Below, piece by piece: positions 1-4,995 of a DNA stretch of 6,582 nucleotides. Source of the DNA: Methanobacteriota archaeon (GTDB lineage: Archaea; Halobacteriota; Methanosarcinia; Methanosarcinales; Methanoperedenaceae); the NCBI GenBank assembly GCA_018899795.1, contig JAHIHJ010000097.1:1-6582 (forward strand), in the 5' to 3' direction. The notes under the pieces are model-generated. The model was given only the letters and a program-made list of their open reading frames with translations, searched no databases and was not told the DNA's origin. The position numbers and the translations under genes were made by a program. How positions within the stretch are numbered: position 1 is the stretch's first letter; the number at the start of each line of letters is the position of its first letter.

Positions 1-153
1 CGGGAGTAATTCAATGTCCATCATCTTCCCATTAAGGTTAGGGTTTGCACGTTCGAAAATCTGCCCATCAGTTTCGCTCGAACTATCCTGGCCAGTACAG
101 CCTGAAAGAACGACAACCAGAAATACAATAATAACAGGAATCAGCCTCTTCAT
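1..153 (-). CDS. Partial lipoprotein, N-terminal 51 residues
   Basis: Reading from the ATG whose complement lies at 151-153 gives an open frame of 51 codons that leaves the window at base 1, so the C-terminus is missing. The N-terminus is a typical lipoprotein signal: a short basic start (MKRL), a hydrophobic core at about residues 5-16 and a lipobox LSGC with the cysteine at residue 19. A Ser/Asp/Glu-rich linker follows (GQDSSSETDG) before the visible part ends around MMDIELLP. The mature protein should therefore be lipid-anchored on the outer face of the membrane. The start is secure because an in-frame TGA lies nine codons upstream with no other start codon between. No Shine-Dalgarno sequence is visible. 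The gene is divergent from the lipoprotein gene at 373. Its function cannot be told from the visible part. Confidence 0.8.
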   Translation of the reverse strand, partial: MKRLIPVIIVFLVVVLSGCTGQDSSSETDGQIFERANPNLNGKMMDIELLP

Positions 154-182
154 CGAATCACTGATATTTGTAATGGTTCACT

Positions 183-220
183 TTACATAAAAACGTTTCT
201 CCTGTCATGTCATAATTATA
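183..220 (-). promoter_or_regulatory. Possible leftward promoter of the lipoprotein at 1-153
   Basis: On the minus strand two TATA-like stretches lie upstream of the ATG at 153: TATAATTATG (220-211) and TTTTATGTAA (about 192-183). The first would give a leader of about 35 bases, the second a leader of a few bases. The region is AT-rich overall, so either could be chance, and I cannot choose between them. Confidence 0.3.
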
Positions 221-276
221 ATCACTCAATTTTCATATAGATGGAATTACCTGCATTAATTACGCATTATTTTTTT

Positions 277-289
277 AAATTAATAATTT
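277..289. repeat. Inverted repeat AAATTA-A-TAATTT upstream of a TATA box
   Basis: Two perfect 6-base arms surround one central base. The element ends about 10 bases upstream of the TATA element at 300-307, where an archaeal activator or repressor could bind. The surrounding DNA is so AT-rich that a chance palindrome is quite possible. Confidence 0.3.
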
Positions 290-299
290 CAATAGATTA

Positions 300-307
300 T
301 TTATACT
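300..307 (+). promoter_or_regulatory. TATA element for the lipoprotein gene at 373
   Basis: The stretch TTTATACT fits an archaeal TATA box. Transcription would start about 25 bases downstream, near 328-331, leaving a leader of roughly 42 bases that contains the Shine-Dalgarno sequence before the ATG at 373. The same spacing would also allow a leaderless message starting at the ATG at 331, the alternative start of this gene. Confidence 0.5.
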
Positions 308-361
308 TTGGAAGTCATATCTAAATCCTGATGGGACCGCGAATATCACGGTATTTCCACA

Positions 362-366
362 GAGGT
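362..366 (+). promoter_or_regulatory. Ribosome binding site GAGGT deciding the start at 373
   Basis: GAGGT ends 6 bases before the ATG at 373 and matches the archaeal consensus GGAGGTGA. No comparable site precedes the in-frame ATG at 331, so this site argues for the shorter protein. Confidence 0.6.
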
Positions 367-372
367 CGAAGT

Positions 373-972
373 ATGGAGACAGCAGGAAGGAAACAACTCT
401 TTTTCAGATGTGTAATAGTCCTTTTTTTTGCAATGATCGTATTGATGAGCGGATGTCTTCAGGAAAAGCCCGCGTCATCGCAGCAAGACCAGACTTCTAC
501 TATTCACGTGACAACACAGACCGCGCGTCCGGAAACAACAATGGATAAAGTCTCAATTGAACTTAGCCTGCTCAACTCGAAAGGATGGGGGACGCTTGCA
601 TCTGACCTCAAACGCCCAAGGACGACCACGCTGCTCTGGTACCACCTGAAAAAGCTGATAGGTTTTGAGCCCAAAGTTGTCTTTGGAAAAGCGAATAAAC
701 TCAATACAGCTCTTGCCATTCCTTTCAAAATGGGGGGTGACAGCACATTTCCGATAATCAATATCAAAGGTGTTGATTATTATATCATTGACCCGGCAAC
801 GCTGGAAATCGTAAGTGAATTTGATTACGGCTATGTCTTTGATGATCCGGGAAGCGTCATGCCAGGCTATTTTAATGATTTCAGATTCAACACAGAAGAT
901 ATTGCTCTTGTAGAGATGTGGATGTCAGAAACAGGAGTAAAACTCAGTTACACCGATTTTCCTGTTAATTGA
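373..972 (+). CDS. Lipoprotein with weak transglutaminase-like pattern
   Basis: The product has 199 residues from the ATG at 373, chosen because GAGGT sits 6 bases upstream and because the signal peptide is then of normal length. An in-frame ATG at 331 would add 14 residues. The signal is basic (GRKQ), hydrophobic at about 14-24, and ends in the lipobox LMSGC with the cysteine at residue 28. A Gln/Ser/Thr-rich linker spans about 30-57. The C-terminal domain of about 140 residues is soluble and should lie outside the cell. Its order of elements recalls the transglutaminase/papain-like fold: a helix (TLLWYHLKKLIG), a strand (KVVFGKA), a strand (NTALAIPF), and a strand ending in DYYIIDPATLE. The catalytic Cys and His of that family are not at the expected places, so an enzymatic role is doubtful. 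That resemblance is my inference, and the family is otherwise unrecognised. Its stop codon directly abuts that of the convergent gene at 973. Confidence 0.75.
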   Translation: METAGRKQLFFRCVIVLFFAMIVLMSGCLQEKPASSQQDQTSTIHVTTQTARPETTMDKVSIELSLLNSKGWGTLASDLKRPRTTTLLWYHLKKLIGFEPKVVFGKANKLNTALAIPFKMGGDSTFPIINIKGVDYYIIDPATLEIVSEFDYGYVFDDPGSVMPGYFNDFRFNTEDIALVEMWMSETGVKLSYTDFPVN

Positions 973-1494
973 TTATTTGACTTCGGTGTTAACAACTTTT
1001 TTATCCACGACCTTCCCGTTCAGCACAAGAGAAACAGTTATGGTGTATTTTCCTGAAGGTCTTATCCCGCTCACCTTTTCAGGTATGTTAAACCCTATCG
1101 GAATGTCATAACTGACCCCAGGTTCCAGGTCTGTTTGATACTGGTCGATATATTCCTTCTTTGCTTTGTCTCCCATAAAGGCATAGTTATTGTTTACAGC
1201 CAGCGTTCTGATCTCAAATCCAGTGACTATTGTAGAACCCGTATTAACAACCACTATTTTGGCGTTTACAGTACTACCTGCGGTATAACTCTTTGCGATA
1301 TCCATCCGCGTGATCTTGACCTCGTTCACTTCCTTTATGTTGAATTTTCCCGAGCCTATGTTCTTCCCCTGGTACATGGCTTTCCAGGTGTAGTCTCCAG
1401 CCATCAGTGCCATTCCAGACCACGCGGTCGCATCCGATGGAGACTGAAGGGAGTTTTGGTTTTTCCCGTGGTTGTCCCTCCCCCAAAAACCCAT
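973..1494 (-). CDS. C-terminal CARDB-like part of the frame-broken gene
   Basis: This is the 173-codon frame as it can be read without repair, opening at an ATG at 1494 that lies just after the anchor helix in the other frame. That ATG has no Shine-Dalgarno sequence and no signal peptide behind it, so it is probably not a real start. Residues about 28-55 (GDYTWKAMYQGKNIGSGKF) look like the end of one beta-rich domain. Residues about 58-173 fit a CARDB/NPCBM-associated type adhesion-like domain, with the features AGSTVNAKIVVVNTGS, a central DLEPGVSYDIPIGFNIP and a closing GKYTITVSLVLNGKVV. No cysteines are present. Domains of this kind usually sit on the cell surface as binding or spacer modules. 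No enzymatic residues are visible. Confidence 0.6.
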   Translation of the reverse strand: MGFWGRDNHGKNQNSLQSPSDATAWSGMALMAGDYTWKAMYQGKNIGSGKFNIKEVNEVKITRMDIAKSYTAGSTVNAKIVVVNTGSTIVTGFEIRTLAVNNNYAFMGDKAKKEYIDQYQTDLEPGVSYDIPIGFNIPEKVSGIRPSGKYTITVSLVLNGKVVDKKVVNTEVK

Positions 1495-1654
1495 GACTCA
1501 GGGCGAAAGCGATAATGAGCAGTAAAGCAAGGGCGGCAAGAGCTGCCATGGCCACTGTAATATGTACTTTTTTTATCTTTATCCTGGGCTTAATCAAATT
1601 GAGATTTTTAATTTTTTCTCTTATTTTTTCCTTAAGCAATAGAATATTCTCCAA
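1484..1654 (-). CDS. N-terminal signal-anchor part of the frame-broken gene
   Basis: This part has no ATG near its 5' end. An in-frame TAA stands directly before a TTG at 1654, and a second TTG lies at 1639. GGAG at 1653-1650 is 9 bases before the TTG at 1639, which favours that start, though both are possible. The N-terminus is highly basic and amphipathic (KEKIREKIKNL, then KPRIKIKK). A hydrophobic helix follows (VHITVAMAALAALALLLIIAF), ending in ALSHGFLG. This predicts an N-in, C-out signal anchor. The same frame stays open to 1274 but loses all protein-like character past the T5G5 run, so I end the useful part there. Confidence 0.5.
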
Positions 1655-1838
1655 TTATCGTAAAACTGTTGGGTAAAACCTCAGTACATCTGCCCGATCT
1701 GCGACCTTAAATTTCAAGTCAATCAGTTTTCAACTATAATAAGTTCATTCTGTATATTATTCTATTGTAGCTTGACATAATAAGATTGGACAGTTAAAGT
1801 GGATTGTGTTTGTATGTATGTCCTTACGGAATAAAAAA

Positions 1839-1858
1839 GAATTAACCATTTTTAATTC
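1839..1858. repeat. Short hairpin GAATTAA-6-TTAATTC
   Basis: Perfect 7-base arms GAATTAA and TTAATTC surround a 6-base loop. The stem is entirely A/T except for one G-C pair, so it would be weak as RNA. It might be an operator or chance. It lies about 65 bases upstream of the operon TATA element, far from the polymerase site. Confidence 0.3.
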
Positions 1859-1924
1859 CTTAATTGTTATGCAGGTTTGAATTTTCTAACATATGCACAT
1901 AACATCAGCGCGATAGAGTCAAGC

Positions 1925-1932
1925 TATTTAAG
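1925..1932 (+). promoter_or_regulatory. TATA element of the carbonic anhydrase-SAM synthetase operon
   Basis: TATTTAAG lies about 23 bases before the ATG at 1952 and 53 bases before the ATG at 1982. A transcript would start near 1952-1956. With the start at 1982, the leader would be about 30 bases. Confidence 0.45.
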
Positions 1933-1981
1933 CGAATAAGTTCCTGTATAAATGGGAGGTAGACAGGAAGCCAAGGCAATT

Positions 1982-2491
1982 ATGATGATCAAGTTCGGGA
2001 ATAAGGAACCATCCATATCAAAAAGCGCTTTTATTGCAGAAACCGCATGTATCATAGGAGATGTTTCCATAGGCGAGAGATCAAGCGTCTGGTTCAACTC
2101 AGTCATCCGCGGCGACAGCGCATGCATCAGCATAGGTAACGGGAGCAATATCCAGGATAATGTGGTCATACATACTGACGACAATGAAGTAAAGATCGGG
2201 GATGGTGTGATCATAGGGCACGGAAGCGTAATTCATGGAAAGCTGATAGAGAATATGGCGCTTATAGGAATGAACGCGACCATTCTGCATGGGGCACAGA
2301 TCGGTGAATACGCAATAGTCGGGGCGGGTGCACTTGTACCGCCGAATTATAAGGTCGCTGCGAACACTGTGGTCATGGGAGTTCCCTGCAAAGAGGTCAG
2401 GAAGACAACTGAGGAAGATATTGAGATAATAAATAAAACCTTGAAGAATTACGGGAAACTGACAGAGGAATACCTCAAAATGAAACGATAA
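1982..2491 (+). CDS. Gamma-class carbonic anhydrase, CamH/YrdA-like
   Basis: The protein folds as a left-handed beta helix built from hexapeptide repeats of the I-G-(D/E)-x type and should interconvert CO2 and bicarbonate in the cytoplasm as a trimer. Counted from the ATG at 1982, the three metal-binding histidines of the family are visible at H64 (VVIHTD), H80 (IIGHG) and H85 (VIHG). The catalytic-site partners R43 and D45 (VIRGD) and Q58 (NIQDN) are also present. The long acidic loop that follows the first histidine in Methanosarcina Cam is absent, which places it with the CamH/YrdA/PaaY-like branch. No signal peptide is present, again unlike Cam. I chose 1982 because family members start with a sequence like MIKFG and because the ten extra residues from the in-frame ATG at 1952 do not look conserved. 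AAGG sits 5 bases upstream, a weak ribosome site. Some members of this branch show little or no carbonic anhydrase activity, so the exact reaction is less sure than the fold. Confidence 0.9.
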   Translation: MMIKFGNKEPSISKSAFIAETACIIGDVSIGERSSVWFNSVIRGDSACISIGNGSNIQDNVVIHTDDNEVKIGDGVIIGHGSVIHGKLIENMALIGMNATILHGAQIGEYAIVGAGALVPPNYKVAANTVVMGVPCKEVRKTTEEDIEIINKTLKNYGKLTEEYLKMKR

Positions 2492-2493
2492 AT

Positions 2494-3693
2494 ATGCGAA
2501 ATATCGAAATAGAGGAACTGGGCGCAACTCCGGTAACAGAGCGCAAAGTTGAAGTTGTGGAGAGGAAAGGGCTGGGACATCCTGATCATATCTGCGATTC
2601 AATAATGAACCAGGTCTCAGTGGAACTTTGCAGCGCATATCTGGAGCGGTTCGGCGCCATCATGCACCACAATATCGATAAAGGAATGCTTGTTGCCGGA
2701 GAAGTAAAAACAAAGTTCGGTGGCGGTGTTATTCTTAAACCCATGAGGATCATCTTCGGGGACAGGGCAACTTTTGAGGTTGAAGGAGAGTTTATCGATG
2801 TAAATAATATCGCAATAGATACTGCAAAAAAGTGGATAGGAGAAAATCTCAGGTTCGTCAATACGGATTCTATCGAGTATCAGGTCGAGATCTCACATGG
2901 TTCCGCAGAACTGACCGATATCTTCAAGCGCCAGGATACGGTGCTCGGTGCGAATGATACCTCTGCTGCTGTGGGATATGCTCCGATGACGCCGACAGAG
3001 AGCCTTGTGCTTGAGACTGAACGATACCTGAATTCACCTGATTTTAAGAAAGGATTTCCTGAGTCGGGAGAAGATGTCAAGGTCATGGGGCTAAGGGTTG
3101 GGAATAAACTGAATTTGACTGTCGCAGACCCGCTTGTGGACAGGTTCATCGGATCTGAAACTGAATATTTCAGGAAAAAGGATGAATTGCTTGAGGAGAT
3201 AATTACATTTGCGCAAGGTCGATCTGAACTTGAGACATCAGCCCTCCTGAACACACTTGACCGCGAGGGACGCGGGATGGGCGGGATATACCTCACAGTC
3301 ACTGGCACATCAGCAGAAGATGCAGATTCAGGTCAGGTGGGGCGCGGGAACCGCGTGAATGGCATCATCCCGCTGAACAGGCCTGTGAGCAGTGAAGCAG
3401 CAGCAGGTAAGAACCCTGTGAGCCATGTTGGTAAGATATACAACGTGCTGAGCCACAGGATAGCTAACGAGATCTATGTTAATGTGCCTGACATCAGGGA
3501 GGTTTACGTGTGGCTTCTGAGCCAGATAGGCGAGCCAATTGACCAGCCGAAGATAGCGGCTGCGCAGGTCATCATGGAGCGGGGGGAAGTGGAATCTGTG
3601 AGGGGTGAGGTAAATGAGGTAATCGACAGGGAGCTTGCGAACATACAGGATTTCTGCATGGAACTTGCCAAAGGGAAGATACCGGTGTGTTAG
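2494..3693 (+). CDS. mat: S-adenosylmethionine synthetase, archaeal type
   Basis: The enzyme joins methionine and ATP to make S-adenosylmethionine, releasing phosphate and pyrophosphate. At 399 residues it has the length of the archaeal family (COG1812), which shares only short motifs with bacterial MetK. Visible motifs are [12 protein letters not shown] at residues 26-37 (ATP and methionine site, GHPDK in bacteria), [13 protein letters not shown] at 152-164, [15 protein letters not shown] at 283-297, and [17 protein letters not shown] at 301-317. From memory, the second motif is usually GANDTSFGVGYAP, so Ala-Ala at 158-159 is a small local difference. The gene starts 2 bases after the carbonic anhydrase stop and has no clear Shine-Dalgarno sequence, so it is probably translated by coupling within one operon. 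The supplied SAM would serve methyl transfer and radical-SAM enzymes such as ThiC, encoded 1.3 kb downstream. The product is cytoplasmic. Confidence 0.97.
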   Translation: MRNIEIEELGATPVTERKVEVVERKGLGHPDHICDSIMNQVSVELCSAYLERFGAIMHHNIDKGMLVAGEVKTKFGGGVILKPMRIIFGDRATFEVEGEFIDVNNIAIDTAKKWIGENLRFVNTDSIEYQVEISHGSAELTDIFKRQDTVLGANDTSAAVGYAPMTPTESLVLETERYLNSPDFKKGFPESGEDVKVMGLRVGNKLNLTVADPLVDRFIGSETEYFRKKDELLEEIITFAQGRSELETSALLNTLDREGRGMGGIYLTVTGTSAEDADSGQVGRGNRVNGIIPLNRPVSSEAAAGKNPVSHVGKIYNVLSHRIANEIYVNVPDIREVYVWLLSQIGEPIDQPKIAAAQVIMERGEVESVRGEVNEVIDRELANIQDFCMELAKGKIPVC

Positions 3694-3712
3694 ATTAAAA
3701 GCAACGGGAAAT

Positions 3713-3722
3713 GTTTATATTT
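3713..3722 (+). promoter_or_regulatory. TATA element for the gene at 3745
   Basis: GTTTATATTT, preceded by a purine-rich GGGAAA that fits a BRE, is centred about 28 bases before the ATG at 3745. Transcription would begin at or next to the ATG, giving a leaderless mRNA. No good Shine-Dalgarno sequence competes with this reading. Confidence 0.6.
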
Positions 3723-3744
3723 CTTAGAGCACAAGGGTTAAGAT

Positions 3745-4404
3745 ATGGCAGAGTTAGGCAAGATCGAAAAACCAGAAGCTAACAGCTTCAAAGAGAACCG
3801 TAAACTCTATGTTGTGCCCACGCTTCCCTTTGAAGAGCTGGCTCAGGAAATGGATATTGACAGGGCGAAAGTGGAAAGGTTCTGGGGCGAGGTAAGGGAA
3901 AAGATAGAATATTTCAGGTCTACATACGGGAACATCAGCAGGGTGTATGTTGAAGCCATGGACGAGGATGAAACAAAAGGTATTGAATTCTTTGAGAGAT
4001 TAGGGAAAGAGAGCAACCATTACAAATTCCTGAAGACCCTGACAGATGCAGGCGCAAAGCTCAAGGGGATCGACAGTATCACATCCCTCAGGCGGACAAA
4101 GCTCCTTTACGATGAATATTCAATATCGTTCTCTCCTGAGACAGAGGATATCCATAAGGGTTTCTACGGCAAGGACATCGACTTCAATAAATGGAGGGAG
4201 TACCTGGTAAAAATGATACAGGAAACCCAGGACGGGATCGGCAAACATGCAACAGGTATAATAGGCGAACTGCCTGAGAATACTAACGGGGTGCTGATAT
4301 TCACAGACGGCAGACCCATAGAATATCCCGCAGGCATAGATGTGTTCCAGATAAGACCACCTGCTTTTGATGAACTCGCAAAATTGTTAAGGGATAAGAT
4401 GTGA
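3745..4404 (+). CDS. Conserved-looking soluble protein of unknown function
   Basis: I do not recognise this 219-residue protein. It has no signal peptide, no membrane helix and no cysteine, and is rich in charged residues, so it should be cytoplasmic. An N-terminal region (about 20-60) is largely helical (FEELAQEMDIDRAKVERFW). It is followed by a probable strand ISRVYVEAM (64-72), a helical stretch, and GAKLKGIDS (103-111). The basic segment LRRTKLLYDEY comes next, then a C-terminal part with HATGIIGELP and GVLIFTDGRPIEYP (182-195). The order 'VyvE', 'GAkl.GID', 'H..gi...L' loosely recalls TraB/ChaN-like proteins, but this is a weak inference from spacing and not a family assignment. It stands alone: its own TATA box lies between it and the SAM synthetase 51 bases upstream, and another promoter separates it from the next gene. 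The ATG at 3745 is the natural start because the promoter lies directly before it. Confidence 0.85.
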   Translation: MAELGKIEKPEANSFKENRKLYVVPTLPFEELAQEMDIDRAKVERFWGEVREKIEYFRSTYGNISRVYVEAMDEDETKGIEFFERLGKESNHYKFLKTLTDAGAKLKGIDSITSLRRTKLLYDEYSISFSPETEDIHKGFYGKDIDFNKWREYLVKMIQETQDGIGKHATGIIGELPENTNGVLIFTDGRPIEYPAGIDVFQIRPPAFDELAKLLRDKM

Positions 4405-4411
4405 AGTAATC

Positions 4412-4417
4412 TTTATC
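4412..4417 (+). promoter_or_regulatory. TATA element for the EamA-like gene at 4444
   Basis: TTTATC is centred about 29 bases before the ATG at 4444, so transcription would start within a few bases of the start codon. The only G-rich stretch (GGGG at 4423-4426) is 17 bases from the ATG, too far for a normal ribosome site. This fits a leaderless message. Confidence 0.5.
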
Positions 4418-4443
4418 ACTTTAGGGGTTCTTCTGTCTATTCT

Positions 4444-4863
4444 ATGAACTGGATCATTTATGCCGTTGCGTGCGTAATCCTTTACGGGATCATGCAATTC
4501 TTTATTAAACTCTCATCTTCAGGCAACAACCCTATTGCATCTTCAATGGTTTTTGTCACGGTGCAATTCATTGCGCAGATAATTCTGGGAGCGTATTTTA
4601 TCACAAAAAGTGATTTCAACATGGATATGAACAGCATAAAATACGGGATAGCGGGAGGCATAGCTGCTGCGGTCGCAACGATCATTTTCTTCCTTGCGCT
4701 TGAGAACGGTCCCCTGTCCAAGGTCGTCCCGATAGCGAATATGAGCCTGCTTGTAAGCGTGCTTCTGGGTGTGGTTTTCCTGGGTGAAGCTGTGAACATA
4801 AGGATAGCGGCAGGTGTGGTTTTTGCCATAGCGAGCATATTCCTGCTGACGAACGGGAACTGA
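4444..4863 (+). CDS. Single EamA-domain membrane protein (DMT superfamily)
   Basis: The product has 139 residues and five hydrophobic helices at about 3-21, 32-53, 66-86, 94-114 and 118-136. This is the pattern of one EamA repeat, whereas full-length EamA transporters carry two repeats and ten helices. Typical family features are the start W-x-x-Y followed by YGIMQFFIKLS in helix 1, the LENGPLSKVVPIANMS segment between helices 3 and 4, and the LGEAVNIR motif before the last helix. Half-size members would have to work as dimers in the membrane. The substrate cannot be read from the sequence; the superfamily moves amino acids, nucleotide sugars, vitamins and other small molecules. The gene has its own promoter and lies 132 bases before thiC, so any link to thiamine is only positional. 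Confidence 0.88.
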   Translation: MNWIIYAVACVILYGIMQFFIKLSSSGNNPIASSMVFVTVQFIAQIILGAYFITKSDFNMDMNSIKYGIAGGIAAAVATIIFFLALENGPLSKVVPIANMSLLVSVLLGVVFLGEAVNIRIAAGVVFAIASIFLLTNGN

Positions 4864-4932
4864 AAATATTGAGTATTCAGTTATAGAAATCTAATATTAA
4901 TGTTCGTCAAAACAACTTTACTTGCCATAAAT

Positions 4933-4945
4933 TCAATTTAATTGA
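4933..4945. repeat. Inverted repeat TCAATT-T-AATTGA upstream of thiC
   Basis: Two perfect 6-base arms with one central base end 8 bases before the TATA-like stretch at 4954. The place suits an operator, for example for an archaeal thiamine regulator of the ThiR type, but I cannot match it to a known site. The flanks are AT-rich, so chance is a real alternative. Confidence 0.35.
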
Positions 4946-4952
4946 TTAAACA

Positions 4953-4963
4953 CATTTATCTAT
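4953..4963 (+). promoter_or_regulatory. Probable TATA element of thiC
   Basis: CATTTATCTAT (core 4954-4960) lies about 39 bases before the ATG at 4996. A transcript starting near 4982 would have a leader of roughly 14 bases. The short leader leaves no room for a TPP riboswitch. Confidence 0.5.
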
Positions 4964-4995
4964 GATTGCATCCCTCAAAAAGCCCGGTAATACTT

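Larger units (their letters stand above)
154..372. other. Divergent intergenic region, AT-rich
   Basis: These 219 bases separate two divergent lipoprotein genes and carry no convincing coding frame. They are strongly AT-rich, especially 205-310, as expected for archaeal promoters. The rightward promoter is fairly clear (TATA at 300-307). The leftward one is uncertain, with TATA-like stretches on the minus strand at 211-220 and 183-192. A 13-base inverted repeat lies at 277-289. Confidence 0.6.
973..1654 (-). pseudogene. Frame-broken membrane-anchored CARDB-like surface protein
   Basis: Two overlapping minus-strand frames make sense only as one gene. The upstream frame gives a Lys/Arg-rich N-terminus and a single hydrophobic helix at about residues 31-53. 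Beyond residue 58 or so it becomes implausible as protein. The downstream frame gives a coherent beta-rich extracellular domain. Switching frames requires removing one base (or adding two) in the minus-strand run TTTTTGGGGG (complement at 1480-1489). Dropping one G yields the smooth join HGFLGRDNHGKN and a protein of roughly 226 residues: cytoplasmic basic tail, signal anchor, then a beta-sandwich outside the cell. The break may be a homopolymer error in the assembly, a true pseudogene, or less likely programmed slippage. Because the whole downstream domain keeps a clean frame to its TAA stop, a sequencing error or a very recent mutation seems most likely. The gene converges on the lipoprotein gene with no spacer. 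Confidence 0.7.
1655..1951. other. Gene-free divergent spacer of about 300 bases
   Basis: No convincing coding frame, tRNA or repeat array is visible here. The stretch separates the minus-strand envelope gene from the plus-strand carbonic anhydrase operon and should hold both promoters. A TATA-like AATTTAAGG on the minus strand near 1708-1716 could serve the envelope gene. The TATA at 1925-1932 could serve the operon. A 7-bp hairpin lies at 1839-1858. A TTGACA followed by AT-rich DNA near 1772 looks like a bacterial -35 box but has no meaning for an archaeal polymerase. Confidence 0.55.

Noticed and set aside
186..203. Minus-strand AGGAG followed by ATG-TAA, a minimal start-stop element
   Set aside because: A one-codon frame in AT-rich DNA is easily chance and nothing else supports a regulatory role.
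504..767. Minus-strand frame of 87 codons in the lipoprotein gene
   Set aside because: Antisense shadow of a gene with a clear ribosome site and signal peptide.
1135..1515. Plus-strand open frame of 126 codons
   Set aside because: It lies antisense to the CARDB-like domain, has a cysteine/histidine-rich composition without any domain pattern and has no promoter or ribosome site.
1772..1777. TTGACA resembling a bacterial -35 box
   Set aside because: The genes are archaeal in type, and no spaced -10 box or gene start follows.
2099..2638. Minus-strand open frame of 179 codons
   Set aside because: It is antisense to the carbonic anhydrase and the start of the SAM synthetase, both of which are certain; its protein looks random.
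2586..3308. Minus-strand frames inside the SAM synthetase gene
   Set aside because: Ser/Pro/Thr-rich shadow frames of a well-conserved gene.
4864..4995. TPP riboswitch before thiC
   Set aside because: No CUGAGA or other THI-box core is present and the predicted leader is only about 14 bases.
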